This document shows positions 1 through 10,127 of a stretch of 64,000 nucleotides of DNA, in pieces. Position 1 is the stretch's first letter. Each line of letters begins with the position of its first letter. The notes below the pieces were generated by a model. It was given only the letters and a program-made list of their open reading frames with translations. It was not told the origin of the DNA and ran no database searches. The position numbers and the translations under genes were made by a program. The stretch lies in the NCBI RefSeq assembly GCF_000002985.6, contig NC_003281.10:10478001-10542000 (forward strand), in the 5' to 3' direction. The DNA comes from Caenorhabditis elegans. Lineage: Eukaryota > Nematoda > Chromadorea > Rhabditida > Rhabditidae.

Positions 1-56
1 TATGCACCATATTCAACTTATCAATTTGATCTACCTAAAAGTAATCTTTTTTACAG

Positions 57-1444
57 AATCTACTTGGTAAACCTGAAACGCCGACAGGAACGTCTCAACA
101 GAATGCAGAAAATCTTTGATATTCTTGGAATCGAATATTCTCTTCTAGAAGCTACCGATGGACAAAAGCTTGATGAGCTGCCGGAAGAGCTAAAAAATTA
201 TCAGATACTGGAAGGATACCTAGACCCAATTAGTAAAAGGCCCATGAAAAATGGAGAAATTGGATGCTTTTTGAGCCATTACAGGTGGGAGAGAACAACT
301 TATGTAACAATTGAAAATGTCAAAAAATGCTTTAAAGTTTTAAAATTTTTAATCGATGCACTATGTTTTGTGTTCATGAAACACGAACTATTTTAAATAA
401 TGTTTTTTTGGAACATTGTCAAAAAAAGATAAATAACTGGGAAAAACCAGAAATGCGACGAAATTTTGAAATATTTAAATCAAGAGCTATGTTTAATAGG
501 ACAAATTCTACACTACTTTTTTGACTCCAAACAATTTTTTCGTAAAATATAGTATACATTTTGGCCTAGTCTCGGAATTCCAACTTTTGTACTCGATGCA
601 CCATTTTCTTCTCAAAATTATGTACTTTTTTGGAAAAAAGGCATTTTCTGCATTGTCATGAAAAGTTGAAAAGTAAAAATGAACAAAACTGATTAAAACA
701 AAAAAACCATCGAAATTTTCTTCCAGAGTATGGCAAGACGTCGTTCAACACAACTACGAGAAAGTGATAGTTTTCGAGGATGATCTCCGATTTTCACACG
801 ACGGTTTGACCAGAATTCGGGAGGTTCTTCAAGATCTAGACGCTTCACATAAGCCGTGGGATTTGATTTATTTGGGACGGAAAAAGCAATCTGAAAATGA
901 AGAATTATGGATTTCACAGCACAGACATTTATCGTCTGTTGAGTATTCATATTGGACACTAGGTTACATGTTATCTCTCAATGGAGCGCGGAAGCTTCTG
1001 AGACCGAATCCGTTGAAGAAGATGGTTCCAGTTGATGAATACTTGCCGATTATGTTTAATAAACATCCAAATAAGGTAAGCCTGAAAATTTGCGCAAGAA
1101 TATAAACACTTTAATGACTTTCGATAATATTTGGAAAATCCAAATATATTTTGAAAAACCGATAACATATGGAAAAGTCATACCTACATACCTACATACC
1201 TACATACCTACAGACCTGCATGTCTACATACCTACATACCTACATACCTACATACCTGCCTACCTACCTACATACCTATTGTTTTCAGGATTGGTCGTTA
1301 CACTTCGAGCCCCTCGACGTTGAAGCTTTCACCCTTTACCCATTAGTCGTATTCCCTCAAAAATACACAAATGAGCCTGGTTACGTGTCCGACACTGAAG
1401 ATTCCGTCATTGTGACACCGAAACCTAAAAGCGAGGAATTGTGA
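57..1444 (+). CDS. Procollagen galactosyltransferase (GT25/COLGALT family), 3' part
   Basis: Exons 57..284, 727..1075 and 1289..1444 join in frame and give about 243 C-terminal residues; the 5' part lies left of the window. The family transfers galactose from UDP-Gal to hydroxylysine of collagen in the ER lumen. The first visible exon opens with the family's IYLVNLKRR strand, followed by ATDGQ and GEIGCFLSHY, typical of LPS-type glycosyltransferase family 25. The second exon carries IVFEDDLRF, whose EDD is the expected metal/UDP-sugar site, and SYWTLGYMLSLNGARKLL. The last exon contains DWSLHFEP and ends in SEEL, probably a variant of the KDEL/RDEL ER-retention tail of this family. The intron at 1076-1288 contains an octamer tandem repeat. 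An AATAAA lies near 1764. The family call is secure; paralog identity is not. Confidence 0.86.
1165..1280. repeat. Octamer tandem repeat (CATACCTA)n
   Basis: About 12 copies of an 8-bp unit CATACCTA, with drift to CAGACCTG and TGCCTACC at the edges, fill most of the intron just before the last exon of the galactosyltransferase gene. The unit is frame-open and yields a spurious YLPTYIPT protein, which is not a gene. It resembles the CCTACGTG array in the next gene. Confidence 0.9.
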
Positions 1445-1904
1445 TTTTATTTAAATTTTGTTTAAATTCTATTTATTTCTTGTTATTCATCATTTTTGTG
1501 TGGGTGTCTTTCTCTTTCCCATCCAAAAATGTTCGGTTTTCTCGAAGTGGGTTTTATTCAGTTTTAAAAATGCGCGCATTTGTACCGTGCGGGTCTCGCA
1601 ACGAAAACTTTAACAAGTAGAAAATATTCGGTATTTTCACGAATTATTGATAATTATTCCATCGATTTTTAAAATGAAAATTCGATATTTTCCAAGGACC
1701 TACTTAAACAATGCGTGCGCCTTTAAACTTCTGTTGTTAACTACTTACCATTTTGTTTATTGAATAAAATTCCTTGAATTTTACAAAATTTTCAATTTAA
1801 CTTTCACTTAATTGTCCACCACGCTCAACTCAAAATACCTCTCAACATTTTTCAAGGAAAATCTCAAAAAATTGACCAAAAATATGAAAAAAGAGTGGCA
1901 GAGT
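1445..1904 (+). other. Intergenic, galactosyltransferase to kinase
   Basis: 460 bp without a gene. It holds the first gene's 3' UTR, an AATAAA hexamer near 1764, and a dispersed worm repeat fragment (about 1565-1730, with GTGCGGGTCTCGCAACG and, at its end, a GTGCGCCTTTAAA segment). Both genes point the same way. Confidence 0.5.
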
Positions 1905-4144
1905 ATGGGATGTGTGACGTCAAAGGTACCGGATATTGTCGGCGAAGGATATCATCTCAAAGTTCGGAAAACTGTAGCAGTTGGCGGTTCGGCAAAGGTT
2001 TTCAGCGATATTTTCTGATTCTGAAAAATTAAATTTTTCAGATTATGGAAGTAGACCCAGGGGGAGGGAAGAAGCCGATGATTGTCAAGAAAATGGTGGC
2101 GTTTTCGAAACGAGAAGAGGAGCGAATTCTTCTGGAAGTGAGCTTCATAGTTTTTAAATTTGGACTTTTAAAATTTAGATTTAAAAAAAAATATTTTTCG
2201 CAATTTACTTCACAGTAGGGCTCCAACCTGCCCGCCTGCCTCTCGCCTTATATCAGGCGCGGCATGGAAGCCCTCCTTTACAGAATATTATAGATTTTTC
2301 AGGAAATTATAGATTTTTACAAAATTATCAATTAAAAAATATTGGGTTCACAGATTTACACCTAAAATTTATCGACTTTTTTCAGATCGATTTGTACAAA
2401 AAGCTGGAAAACAATGAATTTGTAATCGATCTTATGGCCCATATTGTGGATGATATCACCCATTATCTCCTATTTGATAAGTACTCGCAAAACTTTTTGG
2501 AATATATTGAAGAGTTGAAGATTGGCGGAGAGGTTGATGAGCTTAAGGTGAGGTTGTAAGAAATTGGAAATTTATTGATTTTTCCAATGAAAAATTATAT
2601 ATTTTTCCAGCACCTGAAATATTTTTCCGGAATTGTGTCAGCTATCGAGCAACTGCATGGCTTTGAATTTGCTCATTTGGACATTAAGCCCGCCAATATT
2701 CTGAAATCCGGCGACACTATAAAGATGATTGATTTCGGATCAGCTACAAAAATGCCGATCGAAATCAAAACTTCTGCAGATCATCACAGGCATAAGGAGG
2801 ATGCCGAGGAGTTGTGTAGTATGATGTATAGGGCTCCGGAGCTTTTTAACTGTGAAATTGGCTCAACTCTGACGACTGCTGTCGATGTTTGGGTGAGCTT
2901 TTTTGAAGTATTATAGGCAGTTGGTAAGACAGGCAAGCGGTAGGCACGTGAGAAGGTAGACATGTAGGTAGGCAGGCCTAAGATAGGTAGGTAGGCACGT
3001 AGAATGTTAATAAGCAGACAGGCATGCCGTTGGCGGGCTGGCTTGAGGTAGGTAGGCATAAGTCATGTAGACGGTTCATAGGCAGGCAGGCTAAAGAAGA
3101 ATTTTAAAAGACAATCAGGCTAAACGTAGGTACGGCAGGCATGTAGGCACGTAGGCACATAGGCACGTAGGCACGTAGGCAGGTAGGCACGTAGGCACGT
3201 AGGCACGTAGGCACGTAGGCACGTAGGCACATAGGCACGTAGGCACGTAGGCACGTAGGCACGTAGGCACGTAGGCACGTAGGCACGTAGGCACGTAGGC
3301 ACGTAGGCACGTAGGCACGTAGGCACGTAGGCACGTAGGCACGTAGGCACGTAGGCACGTAGGCACGCAGGCAGGCGGAATTCTTATTTTTCTATAATTT
3401 TTATTATGCGATAATGTAAATCATTTCCAGGCTCTCGGCGTGTGCCTCTACGAGTTCCTGTACCTGGAGAACCCGTTCAACAAGATTTACGAACAAGGTG
3501 GCAGTATTGCACTGGCGACACAAAGTCCGCATATGATCAAGTGGAATGAGAAGTGAGATTTTTGAATTACCGTCCAACTTTTCGAAATTTTTTCTTAATT
3601 CTGATGATAATTTCAAATTTTTTGTGTTGCAAAAACAGTGATAATTAGCCCACGCGTTGCCTTATCTTTGTTTGAGATTAAATTGTAATTTGTAAACTTT
3701 GACATGTAAATTGTCACGTTTTTCCCATAATGCTCTAACTGGACAGTCACGAGGTTTTTGTAATGTTAATGAAGACGGAAAACGAGAAAAAGTGCGTGGG
3801 AGTGTATTCAATTTTGAACTTCTGAGTTTCAAAAAATCCAGAAAATTTGTTTTCAAATTGTTGGCATTTTCTAATCAATTCGCGAAAATTTTATTTTTTT
3901 AGAGTAATCTTTAAAACTCTCGGCAAAAATTCTTAAAACCCCAATTTCCAGCCGACACATCAGCGAAAAATCGATAAATCTCATCAAATCCATCCTAATC
4001 GTCGATCCCAACCAGCGACCAACAATTGGAGAACTTCGAGCGAAAGTTGACAATCTTCTGGCGAACTTCGACACCCCAGAAGAAGCCGAAAATCCAGAAA
4101 TAACCGACGAAGAGTTTGATTTGGGCATGCGAGAGACGACGTGA
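1905..4144 (+). CDS. STK16/MPSK1-like myristoylated protein kinase
   Basis: Exons 1905..1997, 2042..2137, 2386..2547, 2611..2892, 3431..3552, 3952..4144 give 315 aa. I chose the ATG that yields MGCVTSK, because Gly2/Cys3 is a classical N-myristoylation and palmitoylation signal and human STK16 is also dually acylated. The ORF stays open upstream (MKKEWQS before MGC), so a longer start is possible. Kinase marks in order: glycine-rich loop AVGGSAK, VAIK-like IVKKM, catalytic loop HLDIKPANI, DFG in MIDFGSA, APE in MYRAPELF, then ENPFNKIYEQGGSIALA and the VDPNQRP box, which match STK16 closely. The HRD arginine is Leu. STK16 kinases act at the Golgi in secretion. The intron at 2893-3430 is almost filled by a minisatellite. 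The stop is 206 bp before the next gene, so co-transcription is possible. Confidence 0.88.
3135..3372. repeat. Octamer minisatellite (GGCACGTA)n
   Basis: Roughly 28 nearly identical copies of the 8-bp unit GGCACGTA in the kinase intron 2893-3430. It is flanked on the left (2935-3130) by degenerate GGTAGGCAGGC-type sequence that looks like an older version of the same array. Eight is not a multiple of three, so the minus strand is open in all three frames as a CLRAYVPT repeat; this is not coding. Confidence 0.95.
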
Positions 4145-4266
4145 CAGTTTCGTGGCGGGACCCTGAAAACTTTTTCAAAACATTTTCTGTGAATACTTGA
4201 AACATTCCAATCTATGCATACTTATTTCACTTTTTCTCTGTCACCTCTTTTCTCTTATCACTGAAA

Positions 4267-4272
4267 AATAAA
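4267..4272 (+). terminator. Poly(A) signal AATAAA of the kinase gene
   Basis: An AATAAA lies 123 bp after the kinase stop codon and 79 bp before the next ATG. The tight spacing is what an operon junction in this genus looks like. Confidence 0.5.
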
Positions 4273-4350
4273 CATACAGCTTCTTATCAATTATCACCAT
4301 TTTTGACCGAAAAAAAAATTAATAAAATATTTTCCAAAATTCGTACTGTC

Positions 4351-5848
4351 ATGGAGCCCTCGACTATTGTAAAATTGGATGTTGGCGGCAAAATTTTCAA
4401 GACGACAATTTTCACATTGTGCAAGCATGATTCAATGCTTAAAACTATGTTTTGTACGGATGTGCCGGTAAATTTTTTAAATTGTTTTTTTTTCAGATAA
4501 GGTTTACAATTTTTTGTAGGATGAACTTGATTAAAAAACGTTTATTTTGAGGAAAATAAATAGAATACACTTTATCGTTTTTTCCAGTTTTTACAGAATT
4601 TCTAAATTAAAAAAAAATATTCCGAGCACATTTTTTAAAAAGAAAATTGTTTACGAAACTATGAAAACAACAAAAAAACCCAAACTTGTTCGGGAAAAAT
4701 ATCATGTGTGCAAAATTTTCATTTTCGGAATCAATGCACCATGTTTGAAAAAACGCAGAATTTTACAGAAAATACACATTTCATATGAATTTTTGTTAAA
4801 ACAATTTTTTCAATTTCGAGGAAAAACATTAATTTTCAAATCAATTTCGAAATTTTCAAATTATTTTCCAAGTGGATTACAGAACCGAGTTTATCTATAG
4901 ATGATCCCATTTGCAGGTGACAAAAAACGAGGAAGGAAGTGTATTCATAGATCGAGATTCCAAACATTTCCGACTAATTTTGAATTTCCTCCGAGACGGT
5001 CAAATAGCCCTACCGGATTCCGATCGTGAAGTTCGAGAAGTTCTTGCAGAAGCCAGTTATTTTCTATTAGACCCACTGATTGAGCTATGCGGGGAACGAT
5101 TGGAACAGTCACTCAATCCCTATTATCATCTGGTTTCAACAGTGTTAGAAGCCAGAAAGATCATTTTTGCAACCGAAAAGGTTTGCCCATTTGCCTGCCT
5201 ACCTACGTGCCTATTTTGCATGTTTTTCAGCCAATTGTGGTGTTGAGATTGCCGGTATACATTGCCACGAGTGGAAATCAAAGCTATTATTTCAGCGAGA
5301 CAAAGTTTCGAGAATTGTCTGAGGAATACCACAAACACGTGGCTTTTATCTTAAGTGAGTTGAGTTTTTTAAATTTGCATGTTGCTGCGGAATTTTATCG
5401 AAAAACTATTTTTAAAAACTGTAGTACTTTTCAGAATTTTGAGCACAACAATCTGAAAATATAGAAAAACCCATAAAAATAGTTTGAGCAAACCGCGGAA
5501 ATCGGTCAAAAAATGAATATTTAGCTATCTTCAAGACACCTATATTTCAAAATTTTTAGTAACCGAGCCGGAGTTCAACGAGGATTGCTCATGGAGCTTC
5601 TTCCTTCGCGCCAAGAAAATCACCGCAAGAATAAAGGTAAGCCTTTCAAATGCATCAGGAAATAGGCAATGAAGGCAGGTATATTTTTTAAGCCAAAAAT
5701 TTTCTTAATTCAGGGTCCAATGGACTGTAATCTAGTGGAAGAGTGCATGCAAAAACTGTTGAAAGACGCCGAGAAAAGAAGACGTGGCACTAAATCGTTT
5801 TTCAACGAAATTCCTATGGAACTCGTGGAGCACGAAGAGCTGCATTGA
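4351..5848 (+). CDS. BTB/T1-domain protein, BACURD (TNFAIP1/KCTD10/13) type
   Basis: Exons 4351..4467, 4917..5180, 5231..5354, 5560..5636, 5714..5848 give 238 aa. Residues about 8-110 form a T1-type BTB domain: VKLDVGGKIFKTT, HDSMLKTMF, FIDRDSKHFRLILNFLRDG, ALPDSDREVREVLAEASYF. The order and wording match the TNFAIP1/KCTD13 group, which are substrate adaptors for CUL3 ubiquitin ligase and act on RhoA-type targets. The C-terminal half (YYFSETKFREL, EDCSWSFFLRAKKI) also fits that group. The conserved GG after VKLDV fixes the start. A poly(A) hexamer lies at 5904. Adaptor function is inferred from family only. Confidence 0.82.
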
Positions 5849-8800
5849 AATCAACGGAAACTCGATAAATTCTAGATTTTTGTATATTTATTTATTTTGT
5901 AAAAATAAATATTGTTGTACATGTTTTTAAAAAATGTGCAAAAACATGCCTGAAATCTGATTCAACTGAAAACTTAAGGCAGTTACTGAAATTTTGTTAT
6001 TAAATTCAGAAAGAGCATAAAATTTGCAACAATTCCCCGAAGAAAAATTTTGAAAAAAATTTATTTGAAGTCAGATATCAATTTTTAAAGTTATAAAAAC
6101 TAAGTAAATATGACAATAAATAATCGAAAAAAAATGTGCAAAAAATGTTTAAAAAATTGAATTTAAATTTATGTATATTTATTAAAATGATTAAAGTTAT
6201 TAAAATGGTTAAAATGATTAAAATGATTAAAATTTATTTAAATTAAAAATTAAAATTTAAGAAAACTAAAAACCTCTCCTACTTGCCAGTTCATTATTTG
6301 CAATATTATTTCTCCCTCTCCCTTTTTCTAGAAAAAACGGGGGAAAGTGTTCACAATTAGCGATTGACCTCGAAATGATAATAGTAGTTTTCCGTGAGGG
6401 AGTGTCCACTCGAATGTTGTTTTTTCGTCCGTCGGCATCTCCTCTTCACATCTCCTGTACAACATGTGTCGTCTTCCTCAAAAAGTGCAACCAGTTTGTC
6501 GCCTTTTGTATCATCTTGTTCACCATTTTATTATTATTATTATGATTATCATTATCAATATTCTCATTCTTTTTCTTGTAGTTTTAGGATAGTTTTATAA
6601 GAATTAAATGCCATTATCTGATAGTGAAACTTTTAGAGGTGGAGTAGTGCCAGTGTGCCAAAATTACCAAATATCGGAGTAAAACTTTTCAAAAAAATGT
6701 TGAAAATTGTTTATTTAACAGTTAAAACGGGACAATTACTAAGGTTTGAAAAATAAGAAAACCATAAAATTCGAATAACATTTTTTTTGAACTATGACCT
6801 CTAAAATTGGCAAAGTGACAAAAACTTAGCTTTTTCCAATTTCAAAAACCATATAAAATGTAGAAATATTTTTGGAATCTGTAAAATAATTTCACCCCTA
6901 GCGCTACTCCACCTATAAAAATAAAAATCAGTTCTGCAACCATAAGAAGTACAGTAGGTTTGTGTGGTTTCTCGGACCTTTACAGGAATTCAAAAATTGA
7001 GAAAATTTGGGTCGCTAAAAAACACTATGTAACGTTGAAATAGCAAAGTTTTCTTTTTTTTTGAAAAAAAAAACTGAGCTTTGGAAATGTGCCATATGCT
7101 TTCAAATGTTCTTCAATAAATTTTCCACTGGCAATTTTATTTGAAAACAAAATTAAAAAGTAATTTTTAGTCGAAAAATTCGTCTGGCCGTTGGTTGAAA
7201 AATAATTTTTCGTTCGGTTTTTTTTTGAAAAGGGTACAAATTGAGAACTCTAAATCTTGTATTGTTTTGTATATTTCTATTACTATTATATCTTCTAGCC
7301 TTTCTCCCCAGATTTTTTCAAATTTCCAAAAAGTTGTTTTTCCAGACCCCCACTCTCTCTCTCTCCCGGATGGACTCATCGGAAACATTATGGGAGGTAA
7401 GAAGAGACATATTGTAATTAACACATGATATGACCTCTTGTTTCTTCTCTTTATCCATACCGTTCCCGTTCAGTTCAATTGTCCGCGTCCGATTCGGAAT
7501 TCTTCTTCTTCTTCTTCCGTTCAATTCGTGAAATTATGTGTCCTCTGTGTCAATCGACTGTTTATATTTATCACTATTCCGTGTGTGTGTTCTTCTTACG
7601 TACATCTCATAATCGCTTTGTTTTCCGAATTGCATTCCATTCTCAATAATCATGATGGCTGGATGAAAAGCACTATTACATTCAATGGTCATTTGATTCA
7701 GGATCTATATGCTTTTTAAGATATCACTTTTAGAAACAGACGTCATAAATTTGATGATAATAGTTGCATTAGTTGTCTCTGTTTTCATATACTGTACATA
7801 CTCTCTTAGTATTGCACTATATTGTTCCACTTGAGTTTTCAAGAAGTTTAATCATGAAATTCGGTGTTTTCAGATAATTTTAAGTCTAATACAGCATCCA
7901 CCGTTAAATGAAAAGTTGCAAAGTTTAATTTTCAAAAATAAATTAATGACAATTTGTTTTGAATAAGGGGCAAGAAAATGGGTTCAAAGTTCCTCTAATG
8001 TGACTTATGATTATTAATATTTGAGAGGAATAATTTTTATGATCGACGACTTCCAAAAGAGGGGCAAAACTGAGCGATAACCATTTTTTTTTAATAAAAA
8101 ATTTCAAGCATTTTTCGAAAAGTTTCACTATGATATTTTGTTGCTTTAGCATCATAAGATTGGTTTTCAACTATTTTTTTGTTGTAAAACTTCCTTGCCC
8201 CTTTATTGAGGATTCCCACCAAAAACATCCAACCTTCTTGTCCAAACCTAATCCTCCCATGCCCTCAATTAAGTGTGGGAGGAGGAGGGCGCGAAATTGG
8301 CAAGGTGTTCAGATTGTAGTACAAGATAAGAGTAATTTGATTGATCAATCACCCAAAAAAGTTCCTCTCTACAAGAATTGAAATTTGAAATTTCACAAAA
8401 GATTGTCAGAGATATGGAAATTGTCAATCATATCCTTCCAGTAGTCATAGTAATATCAGGGAATTTAGGTCAATTATTCAATATATCCCTCCATGTTCGC
8501 CTTCCCCGACGGTGTTGCAATTTTATCAATGCAACTGTTATGTACTATCCCTTATTTATCATATTGTTTATCATTGGTATCCCACTCTCTCCGAACTTCT
8601 TGCCCCTCTCCACTTCGTACCAGCCACCGCCATATCTTTTCTCTCTTGATTGACGACGTGGCAACATTTACTGTTTTACCTTCGCCTCCTATCATTTTTG
8701 AACACATGTTACATTTGAATCAGAGAGAGATACGCATTTTTTTCATCACATTCTATGAACTTTTATATGTTTTGAAATATTAATTTCTTTAAGACTGAAT

Positions 8801-10127
8801 CATGTTCTAAATTACCTTGTACTTTACTGTTTTTAGGATTTTCAGTGGAGAAAGTGTTTAAAACCGCCTAAGGAAAAAAAACTTTTCAAAAAAATTCTTT
8901 GATTTAGATTTTATACTTTAAAATCAAAAAAGTGTTGAAAACTCTTTTGTTTGATAATTTTGAAAGTAGAAAAAACATTGTTTTAAACAAAGATTATATT
9001 CTTATGTAACTGCGTTGTAATTGCTCGTAATTAAAATTTTTCAAAAAGTACATTTTTGGAAAATTTGGCAATTTACCAAAACTTTGACAGACAATTTCAA
9101 CAAATCGGAAATTTTTTAAAGAGCCGTTTTATTATAAGTTTAAATCTCACTCCGCTTTTTTTAAAAAATTTTTATCATTTTGTTCGACATTTTTTTTCTT
9201 GGAATAGTTCACTTTCAAATTTTAAATTATGAGTTGAAAGCCGTTTTTTGAAGCATAAATACTATAAAAATTTATCGTTATTTATTGTTTTACAGTTTAA
9301 AAAAATTTGAATAATTTTTTAAAACCCTAATATGAGCTACCAAATTTTAGTGTGGTTTTCCCGATCGATGCACCATGTGAAAAAACTAACTACAAAAAAT
9401 TTTCAAGAATTAATTTGTGAATTAAAATATTTTGAACATACTGAAAATTGTTGCAAAGCTACAAACCACTTGTCAAATAAACAATACATTTTAATAAAAC
9501 TGATGGATTTTTTAAATTTAAACTTCATAATTATTCAAACATTTCTCATAAAAAATTGAAAACTTTCAGCATTTTCTACAACGTTAACTTAAAACTAAAA
9601 TAAATTTTATAAACTTGATGTTCAAATTCTTCTAAAAATGGTTTTGTTAGCTTTGACTTCAGGTTTATTTTTTGTTGCAAAATTTAATTTTTACCAGTTC
9701 ATTTGAAATTCTTCTGTGTTGTTAAAGTTTTAATTGGGTATTTATTTTTCTAGAATTTTTTCTAATTCACAGTCAATTAACAAAATTTTGAAAAGTATTT
9801 AGACCTATTCTTATTCAATAAAAACACCAAATTTTTAAATTTTTGCTAGTTTTCCGAAAATGGACTGAAAATAAATTAAAAAATTTTATATCTAAATTAA
9901 AGCTTCGATTTAAGTGGACAATTTTCCATATCTAACAATTAGTATCTCATGATTCATCAACTCCTATCTACCTAAATTTTGCGCTGTCGTCGTTTTGTTA
10001 CCTGCTTTCCCACTTGTAGCACCACCGTCACCTTTTATTCTGTTTTATCTTCATGGGAAGGGAACACTCAAATAATCACTCCCCCACCTTCATCTTTAAA
10101 TCAAAGTCAATCATTATCTTCCAGGAA
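5849..10127. other. Gene-poor upstream/5' region of the PTR gene
   Basis: About 4.3 kb of AT-rich DNA. It contains the BTB gene's 3' UTR with AATAAA at 5904-5909, a short degenerate tandem of TTAAAATGA (about 6181-6235), a (TTA)n run near 6530-6545, a candidate 5' exon at 7370-7396, and one CGATGCACCATG motif at 9366. No other ORF shows protein-like composition. Confidence 0.6.
7370..7396 (+). CDS. Candidate alternative first coding exon of the PTR gene
   Basis: A TTTTTCCAG acceptor (ends 7345) is followed by a short leader, ATG at 7370, nine codons (MDSSETLWE) and a good donor GTAAGA. The phase is 0 and matches the acceptor just before GAAATG at 10125, so splicing would give MDSSETLWE-EMSSSYFG. 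The acceptor could serve trans-splicing. This is inference from splice signals only. Confidence 0.4.

Noticed and set aside
3104..3366. Three overlapping minus-strand ORFs with a CLRAYVPT repeat
   Set aside because: They are the three frames of one 8-bp minisatellite; unit length explains openness in every frame.
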